From positions 1-9,676 of the forward strand of contig JBGTBQ010000164.1 of the NCBI GenBank assembly GCA_041749275.1: a DNA stretch of 9,676 nucleotides, read 5' to 3'. How positions within the stretch are numbered: position 1 is the stretch's first letter; each line of letters starts with the position of its first letter. Below, piece after piece: positions 1-6,281 of the stretch. Origin of the DNA: JBGTBQ01 sp041749275 (GTDB lineage Bacteria; Acidobacteriota; Blastocatellia; Pyrinomonadales; Pyrinomonadaceae). Below the pieces are notes generated by a model. That model had not been told where the DNA came from and did not search any database. It was given only the letters and a program-made list of their open reading frames with translations. The position numbers were made by a program, and so were the translations under genes.

Positions 1-1
1 T

Positions 2-1333
2 TCAATTGCCGTGCGGCTTCACGTCGCCGACCGTCGGGCTGGGCGGCACCTTGAAATTTTCGACGGCATCGGGGCGGCGCGGGTCGAACGGCGGCACATC
101 CTTCACCAGATATTTAACGAGGCCGAGCCGGTTGGCTTTGATGCCTTCGACGACCATCTTCGCCAGCTCATAGCTGCCGTAGTTGTTATGATGCGTGCCG
201 TCGCCCTCCTTGAAGGCGAGCAGGGATTTCTCCGGCCCCAACGCTTCGTAAAAAAGTTTGCTCGTGGCGTGCAGGTCTATGAGCGCGACTTTCTCTTCGC
301 GCGCCAACTGCCGCACGGCTTCCGGATAGTCGCCGTGCGAGTTGGTGATAAGCCCCGCGTCGTCGAAGGTGTGGCGCTGCATCGAGGTGACGAGCACGGG
401 CGTCGCGCCACGCTCGCGCGCGCCCGCGACGAAGCGCTTGAGGTCGGCCTTGTAGGTGGTGAATGCGCCGACGCCCTCGCCCTTCTGTTTCTGGTCGTTG
501 TGCCCGAACTGGATGAAGAGATAGTCGCCGGGCTTAATCAAGCTCAAGACCTTGTCGAGCCGCCGCGCGCCGAGCGAGCTTCGCAGAGACTCGCCGGACT
601 GCGAGTGGTTGGCGATGGCAACCCCCGGCCCGAAGAAGCGCGTGAGCATCTGCCCCCAACTGTTGTAAGGCTCCAGCGGTTGGTCGGAGACAGTTGAATC
701 TCCAAGCAGATAGACCGTCGGCACGTCGTCCACTTTCGTAATCTCGATGGCGCTGACGGCGGGGCGCGTGTTGTTGAATTCAAGCGTCAGCTTCTCGTCC
801 CACGCCCACCACTCCAGAGTCTTCTCGCGGTCTTTCAGCTTGACTTCGCCGCCGCCGGCGATCAGCGGCGTGCGGACGTTGACGTTGAACGTGCGCGTCT
901 CGGTTTTGCCGCGCGCGGTCTCGACTCTTTCGAGCATCAGGCGGCGCAGTTCGGCCTTAACGGTGTTGACGGACTCGCCGCGTGGGTCGCCGAAAGTGAC
1001 CGTCACTTTGTAGTTGCCTTCGGGCACGGCGACGGAAAAGAAGAAGGGGCGGTCGCTCGTACAGATGTCGCCGCGCAGCGCGTCGCGCCCGCCGCGTTCG
1101 AGACACGAGACTTTCGCGCCCGGCTCGAATCCGTAACCGAGTTCCTTCGTGTAACGGGTCGTCTCAAGTACCTGCGCGTAGCCGGCGGCCACCTTGCCGG
1201 GGCCGAAGTCGAACTTGAAAGCCGTCTTGCTTTGAGCGTGCGCGACCATAGCACTCAACAGCGAGCCACACACGACGAGAAACACCATCACAGTAAGCTT
1301 GATTGAAGCGGCGCGGAGTCGTTCATTGACCAT
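2..1333 (-). CDS. Secreted CE12-type rhamnogalacturonan acetylesterase with N-terminal beta-sandwich
   Basis: A 443-residue SGNH-fold esterase expected to remove O-acetyl groups from galacturonate in RG-I. Using the ATG at 1333, a Sec signal peptide occupies about residues 1-34 (hydrophobic core, cleavage probably after AHA). Residues about 38-200 form a beta-rich galactose-binding-like domain seen in many bacterial CE12 enzymes, and the hydrolase domain follows. All SGNH blocks are visible: GDSTVSD with nucleophile Ser213, the oxyanion-hole Gly247 in NHSQSGES, Asn279 in FGHND, and Asp378/His381 in DGTHHNNYG. An ATG five codons upstream (1348) is possible, but the internal ATG has GGGAG eight bases before it and the upstream one has no clear Shine-Dalgarno. 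It is the last gene of the cluster; its TGA stop lies at the left edge, 187 bases after the GH2 gene. The family is clear; the exact substrate is inferred from the PL11 and GH2 neighbours. Confidence 0.9.
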   Translation of the reverse strand: MVNERLRAASIKLTVMVFLVVCGSLLSAMVAHAQSKTAFKFDFGPGKVAAGYAQVLETTRYTKELGYGFEPGAKVSCLERGGRDALRGDICTSDRPFFFSVAVPEGNYKVTVTFGDPRGESVNTVKAELRRLMLERVETARGKTETRTFNVNVRTPLIAGGGEVKLKDREKTLEWWAWDEKLTLEFNNTRPAVSAIEITKVDDVPTVYLLGDSTVSDQPLEPYNSWGQMLTRFFGPGVAIANHSQSGESLRSSLGARRLDKVLSLIKPGDYLFIQFGHNDQKQKGEGVGAFTTYKADLKRFVAGARERGATPVLVTSMQRHTFDDAGLITNSHGDYPEAVRQLAREEKVALIDLHATSKLFYEALGPEKSLLAFKEGDGTHHNNYGSYELAKMVVEGIKANRLGLVKYLVKDVPPFDPRRPDAVENFKVPPSPTVGDVKPHGN

Positions 1334-1341
1334 CGGCTGAT

Positions 1342-1346
1342 CTCCC
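1342..1346 (-). promoter_or_regulatory. Ribosome binding site deciding the acetylesterase start
   Basis: GGGAG on the minus strand lies eight bases before the ATG at 1333. The upstream in-frame ATG at 1348 overlaps this motif and has only a weak CCGCGATTTCCAAG leader, so 1333 is the better start. Confidence 0.55.
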
Positions 1347-1368
1347 ATCTTGGAAATCGCGGGGCATT

Positions 1369-1390
1369 AGCTCCGTAGGAGCGGAATGTT
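1369..1390 (+). repeat. REP-like palindromic repeat, solo copy (family 1)
   Basis: A 22-base copy of the GCTCCGTAGGAGC repeat followed by GGAATGTT. The core is itself a small palindrome (GCTCC, GTA loop, GGAGC). A direct copy (1419-1440) and an inverted copy (1447-1468) lie in the same gap. The tail reads on into TTGTAGC; a GTAG next to a palindrome is typical of REP elements moved by RAYT transposases, but no such transposase is in the window. Confidence 0.75.
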
Positions 1391-1418
1391 TGTAGCACAA
1401 GGCATTCTATTTTTCTTC

Positions 1419-1468
1419 AAGCTCCGTAGGAGCGAAATGTGATTTAACGTTCCGCTCCTACGGAGCTT
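1419..1468. repeat. Inverted pair of REP-like repeats (REPIN-like hairpin, family 1)
   Basis: The arms at 1419-1440 and 1447-1468 are inverted copies of the same 22-base unit with two differences, separated by the six-base loop GATTTA. A transcript of either strand could fold into a long hairpin. It sits in the 187-base gap between the GH2 gene and the acetylesterase gene, so it lies in the presumed co-transcript. On the minus strand the bases after the hairpin are A-rich (GAAGAAAAATAG), not a T-tract, so it does not look like an intrinsic terminator. Roles in mRNA stability or differential expression are possible but inferred. Confidence 0.8.
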
Positions 1469-1520
1469 GGCATTCGGAATTTCTTACTCAAAGAAAGAGC
1501 AACGCGCATTTTAACGTCCG

Positions 1521-4217
1521 TCAACGCGCCGGTGCGCTCGTGAGGCGCACCTCCGCGCCGGCCAATCCGTCCGCGTGAGCCTTGAGCCTGACCTGTCCCG
1601 GTCTGTTCGCCACGGTGCGAACGACGACGAGACAGAGGCCGTTGTAAGCGTTCATCTCCTTCGACTGAAAAGATTCGTGGCTGGTGGCGTCGCCGTTGTC
1701 CACGGCGACGATCTCGCCCGGCCCCGAAATCTCGAAGCGCAGACGGTTCTTCGAGCGCGGGACGAGCAGACCGTCTTTGTCGGCGATGGTGACGGTCACG
1801 AACGACAAATCTCGACCGTCGGCGTTGATGCGCGCGCGGTCTGCTGTCATCGAAAGCTTCGCCGCCGGGCCGGTCGTTTGCGCGCGCGTCTCGGCCCACT
1901 GCTTACCGTTCTTGTATGTCACGACGCGCAGCTCGCCCGGCTCATAACGAACGTCGTCCCAGCGCAGACGATATTGATAGCGCTCCTTTTTCTTTCGTCC
2001 GAGCGAGCGCCCATTGAGGAACAATTCCGCCTCGTCGCCGGAGGTGTAGACATAGACGGGCGTCACTTGCCCCGCGCGCTCCGGCCAGTTCCAATGCGGG
2101 AGGATGTGCGCCATCGGCAATGCGGGACGCCAGCGCGCTTGATAGAGATAGAAGCGGTCTTTTTTAAAGCCGGCGAGGTCAACGATGCCGAAGTAGGAAC
2201 TGCGCGAGGGAACTTTTATCTTGCCGAGTTCCTGTAGCTCCTTCTCCATCCGCGCGCGCTCCTCCGGGTCGGAAAAGTTGAGGAGGTTGGTCACGTCCGA
2301 GTTGTAGGGCGTCGGCTCGCCGAGATAGTCGAAGCCGGTCCAGACGAACTCGCCGAAGACGAAGGGGAATTCATCCTGCGCCTTGAACTCCGCGTCGGGC
2401 GTTGTTGCCCAGCGCGGCGCGGAGAGGTCGTAAGAACTCATCTGAAAATCGGACTGGCCCTTGCTCTTGTCCTCGACGACGGGAAAGAAGTATTCGCCGC
2501 GTGAGCTGATGGTGGATGCGCTCTCGCTGCTGTAGAGCGGGATGGCGGGGTTCTTCTCGCGGAACTTGCCATACTCGCCGGGCTTGTAGTTGTAGCCGAA
2601 GACATCCACGGTCTGCTGAAATCCGTTGTAAGCCGCGTTGAGGTTGTTGGCTCCGGCGGTGACGGGGCGCGTCGGGTCTTCTTCGTGAACGATTTGTGTC
2701 AGCGCCGCCGAAATCTTGTGGCCTTCGGCGTTGCCCTGTTCGCCAATTTCGTTGCCGGTGCTCCACAGGATAACGGAAGGGTGATTGCGGTCGCGCCGGA
2801 CGAGGGCGCGCAAGTCCTTCTCGTGCCAGTCGTCGAAGAGGAGGTGATAGTCGTTCTTCTTTTTCGCGCGCCGCCAAGCGTCGAATGCCTCGTCCATGAT
2901 GACCAGGCCCATCCGGTCGGCGAGTTCGAGCAGTTCGGGCGCGGGCGGGTTGTGGCTCGTGCGGATGGCGTTGACGCCCATCTCTTTCATAATTTCAAGC
3001 TGCCGCTCCAGCGCCCGCGTGTTGACCGCGCCGCCGAGCGCGCCGAGGTCGTGGTGGTTGCAGACGCCGTTGAGAAGGACGCGCTCGCCGTTGAGGAAGA
3101 AGCCGCGCTCCGCGTCGAACTTGATCGTGCGAATGCCGAAGACCGTCTCGTAGCGGTCTATGGCTTTGCCGTTGTGCTCGACGACGGTGACGGCGGCGTA
3201 GAGGTGCGGGCTTTGCACGCCCCAGAGCTTTGGCCTCGTGACGCGCGCGCTCGCGCCGACGGTCGCGCGCGCGCCGCCGGAGACTTTCAGACGCGCGGGC
3301 GCGAAATTCGCCAACGGCTTCCCGACTCGTTGCCCGCCGGGCGCAAGCTCGTAGACTTCGGTTTTGATTGTGACATCCGCGTCCGCCGCGTCGCGGTTGT
3401 CAATCGTGGTCTTGAGTTCGATGGTCGCCGCATCGCGCGCGACTTCGGGCGTGGTTATATATGTGCCCCAGTGTCCGACGTGAACGGGCGCGGTCTTCAC
3501 GAGCCAGACGTTGCGATACAGTCCCGCGCCCGGATACCAGCGCGAGGATTCGGGCGGATTGTCGAGTCGAATGGAGATAACATTTTCCGCGCCGTAGGCG
3601 ATGTAAGGCGTGAGGTCGAGCCGAAACGAGGCGTAGCCGTAGGGCCAGCCGCCGACGAACTTACCGTTTAGCCACACCGAGGCGTAGGACATCGCGCCGT
3701 CAATGTCGAGATGGAGTTGTCTGCCTTTGTCGCTCGCCGGAACGTTGAAACGCTTCCGATACCAGCCGACGCCCGCCCACGGGAGCTTGCCCGTCTCGCC
3801 CGGCAACTCCTGACTGAACGGCCCTTCGACGCCCCAGTCGTGCGGCAGGTTCAATTCTCGCCAGCCGCGGTCATCGAAGTCGCGCCGCGTGTATGAAACA
3901 TCTTCGCCCAAATTTCCTTCGGGGCGATTTGGCGTCGCTGTTCCTGTGTTGACGACGAACTCTTTGCCCGCAGCGACGAGCCACGGCTTGATGCGCTCGT
4001 AAGCCAGAGGCCCTTCCGCGCCGGCGGGGTCGCCCTTCTGAAAACGCCAGCCCACATTGAACGACGCGCGCTCGCGCGGAGAGACTGCCGCCTGTGCGCG
4101 TGCGGTGAGCGGCGTCAACGCGGGAAGACCAGCCGCGAGGACGAGACAGAGCCACGCCGCGCGCACGACGAAAAGTTTGCGGGCGCGTAGGTAAGCGAAG
4201 CGTTGGAAACGTGACAT
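1521..4217 (-). CDS. Secreted GH2 family beta-galactosidase (DUF4982-type)
   Basis: An 898-residue glycoside hydrolase of family 2, most likely a beta-galactosidase acting on galactan side chains of RG-I. A long Sec signal peptide covers about residues 1-42 (cleavage near ARAQA). Then come the N-terminal sugar-binding jelly-roll (about 48-242, with WYPGAGLYRNVWL), an Ig-like domain (about 245-360), the TIM barrel (from about 361: NGVCNHHDLGALG, AIRTSHNPPAPELL, MDEAFDAW), a DUF4982-like domain (about 708-778) and a C-terminal Ig-like domain (about 785-895). The acid/base is Glu490 in ILWSTGNEIG; the nucleophile is probably Glu565 in YSSESASTISSRGEY, a spacing close to that of DUF4982-type beta-galactosidases. 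GEFVWTGFDYLGEPTP at 622-637 is another family signature. The ATG at 4217 has a strong GGAGG-type Shine-Dalgarno at 4224-4231. Spacing from the preceding gene is 50 bases. Beta-glucuronidase or another exo-activity cannot be excluded, since GH2 is polyspecific. Confidence 0.92.
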   Translation of the reverse strand: MSRFQRFAYLRARKLFVVRAAWLCLVLAAGLPALTPLTARAQAAVSPRERASFNVGWRFQKGDPAGAEGPLAYERIKPWLVAAGKEFVVNTGTATPNRPEGNLGEDVSYTRRDFDDRGWRELNLPHDWGVEGPFSQELPGETGKLPWAGVGWYRKRFNVPASDKGRQLHLDIDGAMSYASVWLNGKFVGGWPYGYASFRLDLTPYIAYGAENVISIRLDNPPESSRWYPGAGLYRNVWLVKTAPVHVGHWGTYITTPEVARDAATIELKTTIDNRDAADADVTIKTEVYELAPGGQRVGKPLANFAPARLKVSGGARATVGASARVTRPKLWGVQSPHLYAAVTVVEHNGKAIDRYETVFGIRTIKFDAERGFFLNGERVLLNGVCNHHDLGALGGAVNTRALERQLEIMKEMGVNAIRTSHNPPAPELLELADRMGLVIMDEAFDAWRRAKKKNDYHLLFDDWHEKDLRALVRRDRNHPSVILWSTGNEIGEQGNAEGHKISAALTQIVHEEDPTRPVTAGANNLNAAYNGFQQTVDVFGYNYKPGEYGKFREKNPAIPLYSSESASTISSRGEYFFPVVEDKSKGQSDFQMSSYDLSAPRWATTPDAEFKAQDEFPFVFGEFVWTGFDYLGEPTPYNSDVTNLLNFSDPEERARMEKELQELGKIKVPSRSSYFGIVDLAGFKKDRFYLYQARWRPALPMAHILPHWNWPERAGQVTPVYVYTSGDEAELFLNGRSLGRKKKERYQYRLRWDDVRYEPGELRVVTYKNGKQWAETRAQTTGPAAKLSMTADRARINADGRDLSFVTVTIADKDGLLVPRSKNRLRFEISGPGEIVAVDNGDATSHESFQSKEMNAYNGLCLVVVRTVANRPGQVRLKAHADGLAGAEVRLTSAPAR

Positions 4218-4267
4218 GAGATTCTCCCTCCGCCGGCGTGGGACGCGCGCCGACGCTTCTTCGACGC

Positions 4268-6130
4268 TCAGTAATGAGTGTGATTGGCAATCTTCTTCAA
4301 ATAGTTAACGTCTCGCGCCGCACCCGCTCTCGGCTTGGCGTGCCGGTAGCCGTAGACCTGCAAAGTCGTGGGGCCGCGCGCGATGACCTGTTCAGCGCCC
4401 GTGCCCATGAAGTCGAACATGTGATAGGCATCCTGTTTGAAGTAGAGGACGCCTCGGCCTTCATCCGTCATCCTGAACCTGTACCAGAACAACTCCTGCC
4501 CGCCGTCTCCGCGCCAGTCGCCCTTGACGAAATCAGGGTTGCCGTTGAGCGGATTGGCGGGCCACTTCGAGAGGAGACGCCCCTTCGCGTCGAACCAATG
4601 CACCTGCGCGGCGATGCCCGCCTCGCCGTTGCGCGGGTATGTCCGTGCGTTGACGGCGACGTGCGGCCCCGCGACGCCGCGCAGGAAATCGCCGACCTCA
4701 AGCTGCTGCGCGTGTTCAGCCGCGTGCCGCCAGACAACCGCGCCGTCACGCACGCGGAACACGCCGACGCCCACCTCGCTGATGGGGGCTAACATCTCCA
4801 ACTGCCCGTCGTTGTCAATGTCGTGAAAACGGAGGCTGTCGCAGTGGTCGTGGTTGTCGTCGAACAGGTCGAAGCGGTTCCAGATTACTTTGCCCGTGGC
4901 GTCGAGCAAGAGATGCGAGACGGCGACTTCGTCAATGCCATCATTGTTCAAGTCTATCGGGTAGACGTAATGGCCGAGGTGATCTTTCTTCTTCCGTTCC
5001 ACGTGCTGCCAGAGTTGTCTGAGGTCTTTCGTGTAAGCCGTGATCGAGATCGTGCCGCCCGAATCGGTGAACGCCAGAATGTTGCTCGGATAGTCGCCGG
5101 CGAGCCGTCCGACGGCCAGCCTGAAGTTGTTATACTCATGCGGCATCGGGCGGGTGGGCCATTCGGTCTTGTGTCTGATCGCCCCGGTCTTTCCGTCCGC
5201 GACGACGAGCCATTCCTTGCCGCCCGTCAGACGATAGTGCACGACCTCCGCCGCGCCGTCGCGGTCGAAGTCCCAGACGAGTCCCGGCGCCTCGAACTCC
5301 GCGCGCCCGCGCTCGCCCTCGTGTTCGTTTTCGTAGCTCCACAACTCGCGCCCGTCGTGGTCGAAGACGCGCCCATCGTAGTTGCCCGTCACGACGAAGA
5401 AGTCCGTCCGGCGGTCGCCGTCCACGTCGCCGAACTTCACGGCGGAAGAACGCGGGATCACGTATTCCTTCAGGAGCGCCACGTCTTCATGCAGCTCCAA
5501 CGGCTTCAAATCGTCCTCCGCGAAGTCCGCATTTTTTGTCAGCACGAGCACGTCGAAGGTGGAACCCGCGACGGAGCCGAGCACGACGCGGCTCAACACC
5601 ACATCCACCGTGCCTTGCTTCAACTCGAACATCCCGCCCGGCTTCCACGCGAGCGGCTCGTTGCCGAATAGAGCGGAGGTCTGTTTGTCTCCGACCGTGA
5701 CGCGAAAGGAGTTGTTCGGTGCGCCGTGGCTGCGGACGAACAGGTGGTACGTCCCGGCTTCGGGGATGTCGGCCCGCGCGTAAAGGTATGCTTGCGAGCG
5801 CATGACGAGGCCGGAGTTTTTAAACAGCCAAGCGCCGGGCGGCACGCCCTGCGCCTGCCCGTCAGCCCCTTGCGTCTCCGGCCCACGCATCGGCGCGGAC
5901 GCTTGCGCTCTCGCCTGTGTGATGATGGTTCCTTTCGGCATCTGTTCATAGAAGGCCGAATCGTCGAGCACGACGGTAGCGCGGGGCGGCGTCGCCTTTC
6001 GCTCTTGCGCGGCGTTGCCACGCGGGCGCGGCTCTCCCGTCATGCTCCACAACAGGAGCAAGCACAAAAACATCTTCGACAAAAACGTGACTGCTTTGAT
6101 TCTGAAAGCAGAGAAGGGAAGCTTAGACAT
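4268..6130 (-). CDS. Secreted eight-bladed beta-propeller protein, divergent PL11 rhamnogalacturonan lyase-like
   Basis: A 620-residue protein. Using the ATG at 6130, residues about 1-33 are a signal peptide or N-terminal anchor (core MFLCLLLLW; cleavage site unclear, no lipobox). Residues about 50-203 are a beta-sandwich, CBM-like region. From about 230 to the end, Asp-rich turns recur: DVDGDRRTD (235-243), DFDRDGAAE (287-295), DLNNDGIDE (393-401), DIDNDGQLE (437-445) and DWRGDGGQE (538-546). A simple search would probably label these FG-GAP/VCBS repeats. Compared by eye with the adjacent PL11 lyase, the blades match one by one in the same order, and His387, His429 and Asp431 fall opposite His371, His407 and Asp409 of that enzyme. 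The protein ends in an unusual IANHTHY. I infer a distant PL11-like lyase or a non-catalytic RG-I-binding relative; activity is unproven. It follows the PL11 gene after 151 bases holding a hairpin repeat. Confidence 0.85.
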   Translation of the reverse strand: MSKLPFSAFRIKAVTFLSKMFLCLLLLWSMTGEPRPRGNAAQERKATPPRATVVLDDSAFYEQMPKGTIITQARAQASAPMRGPETQGADGQAQGVPPGAWLFKNSGLVMRSQAYLYARADIPEAGTYHLFVRSHGAPNNSFRVTVGDKQTSALFGNEPLAWKPGGMFELKQGTVDVVLSRVVLGSVAGSTFDVLVLTKNADFAEDDLKPLELHEDVALLKEYVIPRSSAVKFGDVDGDRRTDFFVVTGNYDGRVFDHDGRELWSYENEHEGERGRAEFEAPGLVWDFDRDGAAEVVHYRLTGGKEWLVVADGKTGAIRHKTEWPTRPMPHEYNNFRLAVGRLAGDYPSNILAFTDSGGTISITAYTKDLRQLWQHVERKKKDHLGHYVYPIDLNNDGIDEVAVSHLLLDATGKVIWNRFDLFDDNHDHCDSLRFHDIDNDGQLEMLAPISEVGVGVFRVRDGAVVWRHAAEHAQQLEVGDFLRGVAGPHVAVNARTYPRNGEAGIAAQVHWFDAKGRLLSKWPANPLNGNPDFVKGDWRGDGGQELFWYRFRMTDEGRGVLYFKQDAYHMFDFMGTGAEQVIARGPTTLQVYGYRHAKPRAGAARDVNYLKKIANHTHY

Positions 6131-6139
6131 CCGCGGTGT

Positions 6140-6143
6140 TCCT
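6140..6143 (-). promoter_or_regulatory. Ribosome binding site deciding the start of the PL11-like propeller gene
   Basis: AGGA on the minus strand sits nine bases before the ATG at 6130. The open frame extends upstream to a TTG at 6151, but that would add seven residues ahead of the signal peptide and has no better ribosome binding site. Confidence 0.45.
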
Positions 6144-6168
6144 GAAGGCAAATCCGAGCAAAATACTC

Positions 6169-6248
6169 CGTGTCAGAACCGCCTGCGGTAGCGGGCGGTT
6201 CGCAGTGTGACCTGAAGACCGCCCGCAACCGCAGGCGGTTCAGACACG
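6169..6248. repeat. Long inverted repeat, REPIN-like hairpin (family 2)
   Basis: The arms 6169-6200 and 6217-6248 are 32-base inverted copies with three mismatches around a 16-base spacer. Each arm holds the core ACCGCCTGCGGT (itself an imperfect palindrome) followed by AGCGGGCGGT or its variant. The sequence is unrelated to the repeat family at 1369-1468. It fills more than half of the 151-base gap between the PL11 gene and its divergent partner. On the minus strand the hairpin is followed, after four bases, by TATTTTGC, a poor T-tract, so it might slow or partly stop transcription, but it is not a textbook terminator. Confidence 0.8.
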
Positions 6249-6281
6249 TATAACTCAAGGCCGCTAAACGTTCGGCGCGAC

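Noticed and set aside
1419..1468. Intrinsic terminator after the GH2 gene
   Set aside because: The hairpin is strong, but on the minus strand it is followed by A-rich sequence rather than a T-tract, and the sequence matches a repeat family present three times in the gap.
1437..1512. Small minus-strand open frame running from just after the GH2 stop into the repeat pair
   Set aside because: About 21 codons, no ribosome binding site, and its end is made of the repeat sequence; no support for translation.
1349..1520. Separate promoter for the acetylesterase gene
   Set aside because: Minus-strand TTGAAG, TTGTGC and TAGAAT motifs occur, but none pair at 16-18 bases with a good second hexamer; the evidence is too weak to call.
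2685..3671. Plus-strand open frame (328 codons) opposite the GH2 gene
   Set aside because: Antisense shadow with low-complexity Arg/Ala/Val composition; the GH2 catalytic region occupies the other strand.
4823..5671. Plus-strand open frame (282 codons) with a Val-rich beginning
   Set aside because: The Val run is the reverse complement of Asp/His/Asn codons in the propeller gene, so it is an artefact.
4268..6130. Integrin-like or adhesion protein with FG-GAP repeats
   Set aside because: The Asp-rich turns fit, but blade order matches the adjacent PL11 enzyme and the cluster is about pectin breakdown, so a PL11-like assignment explains more.
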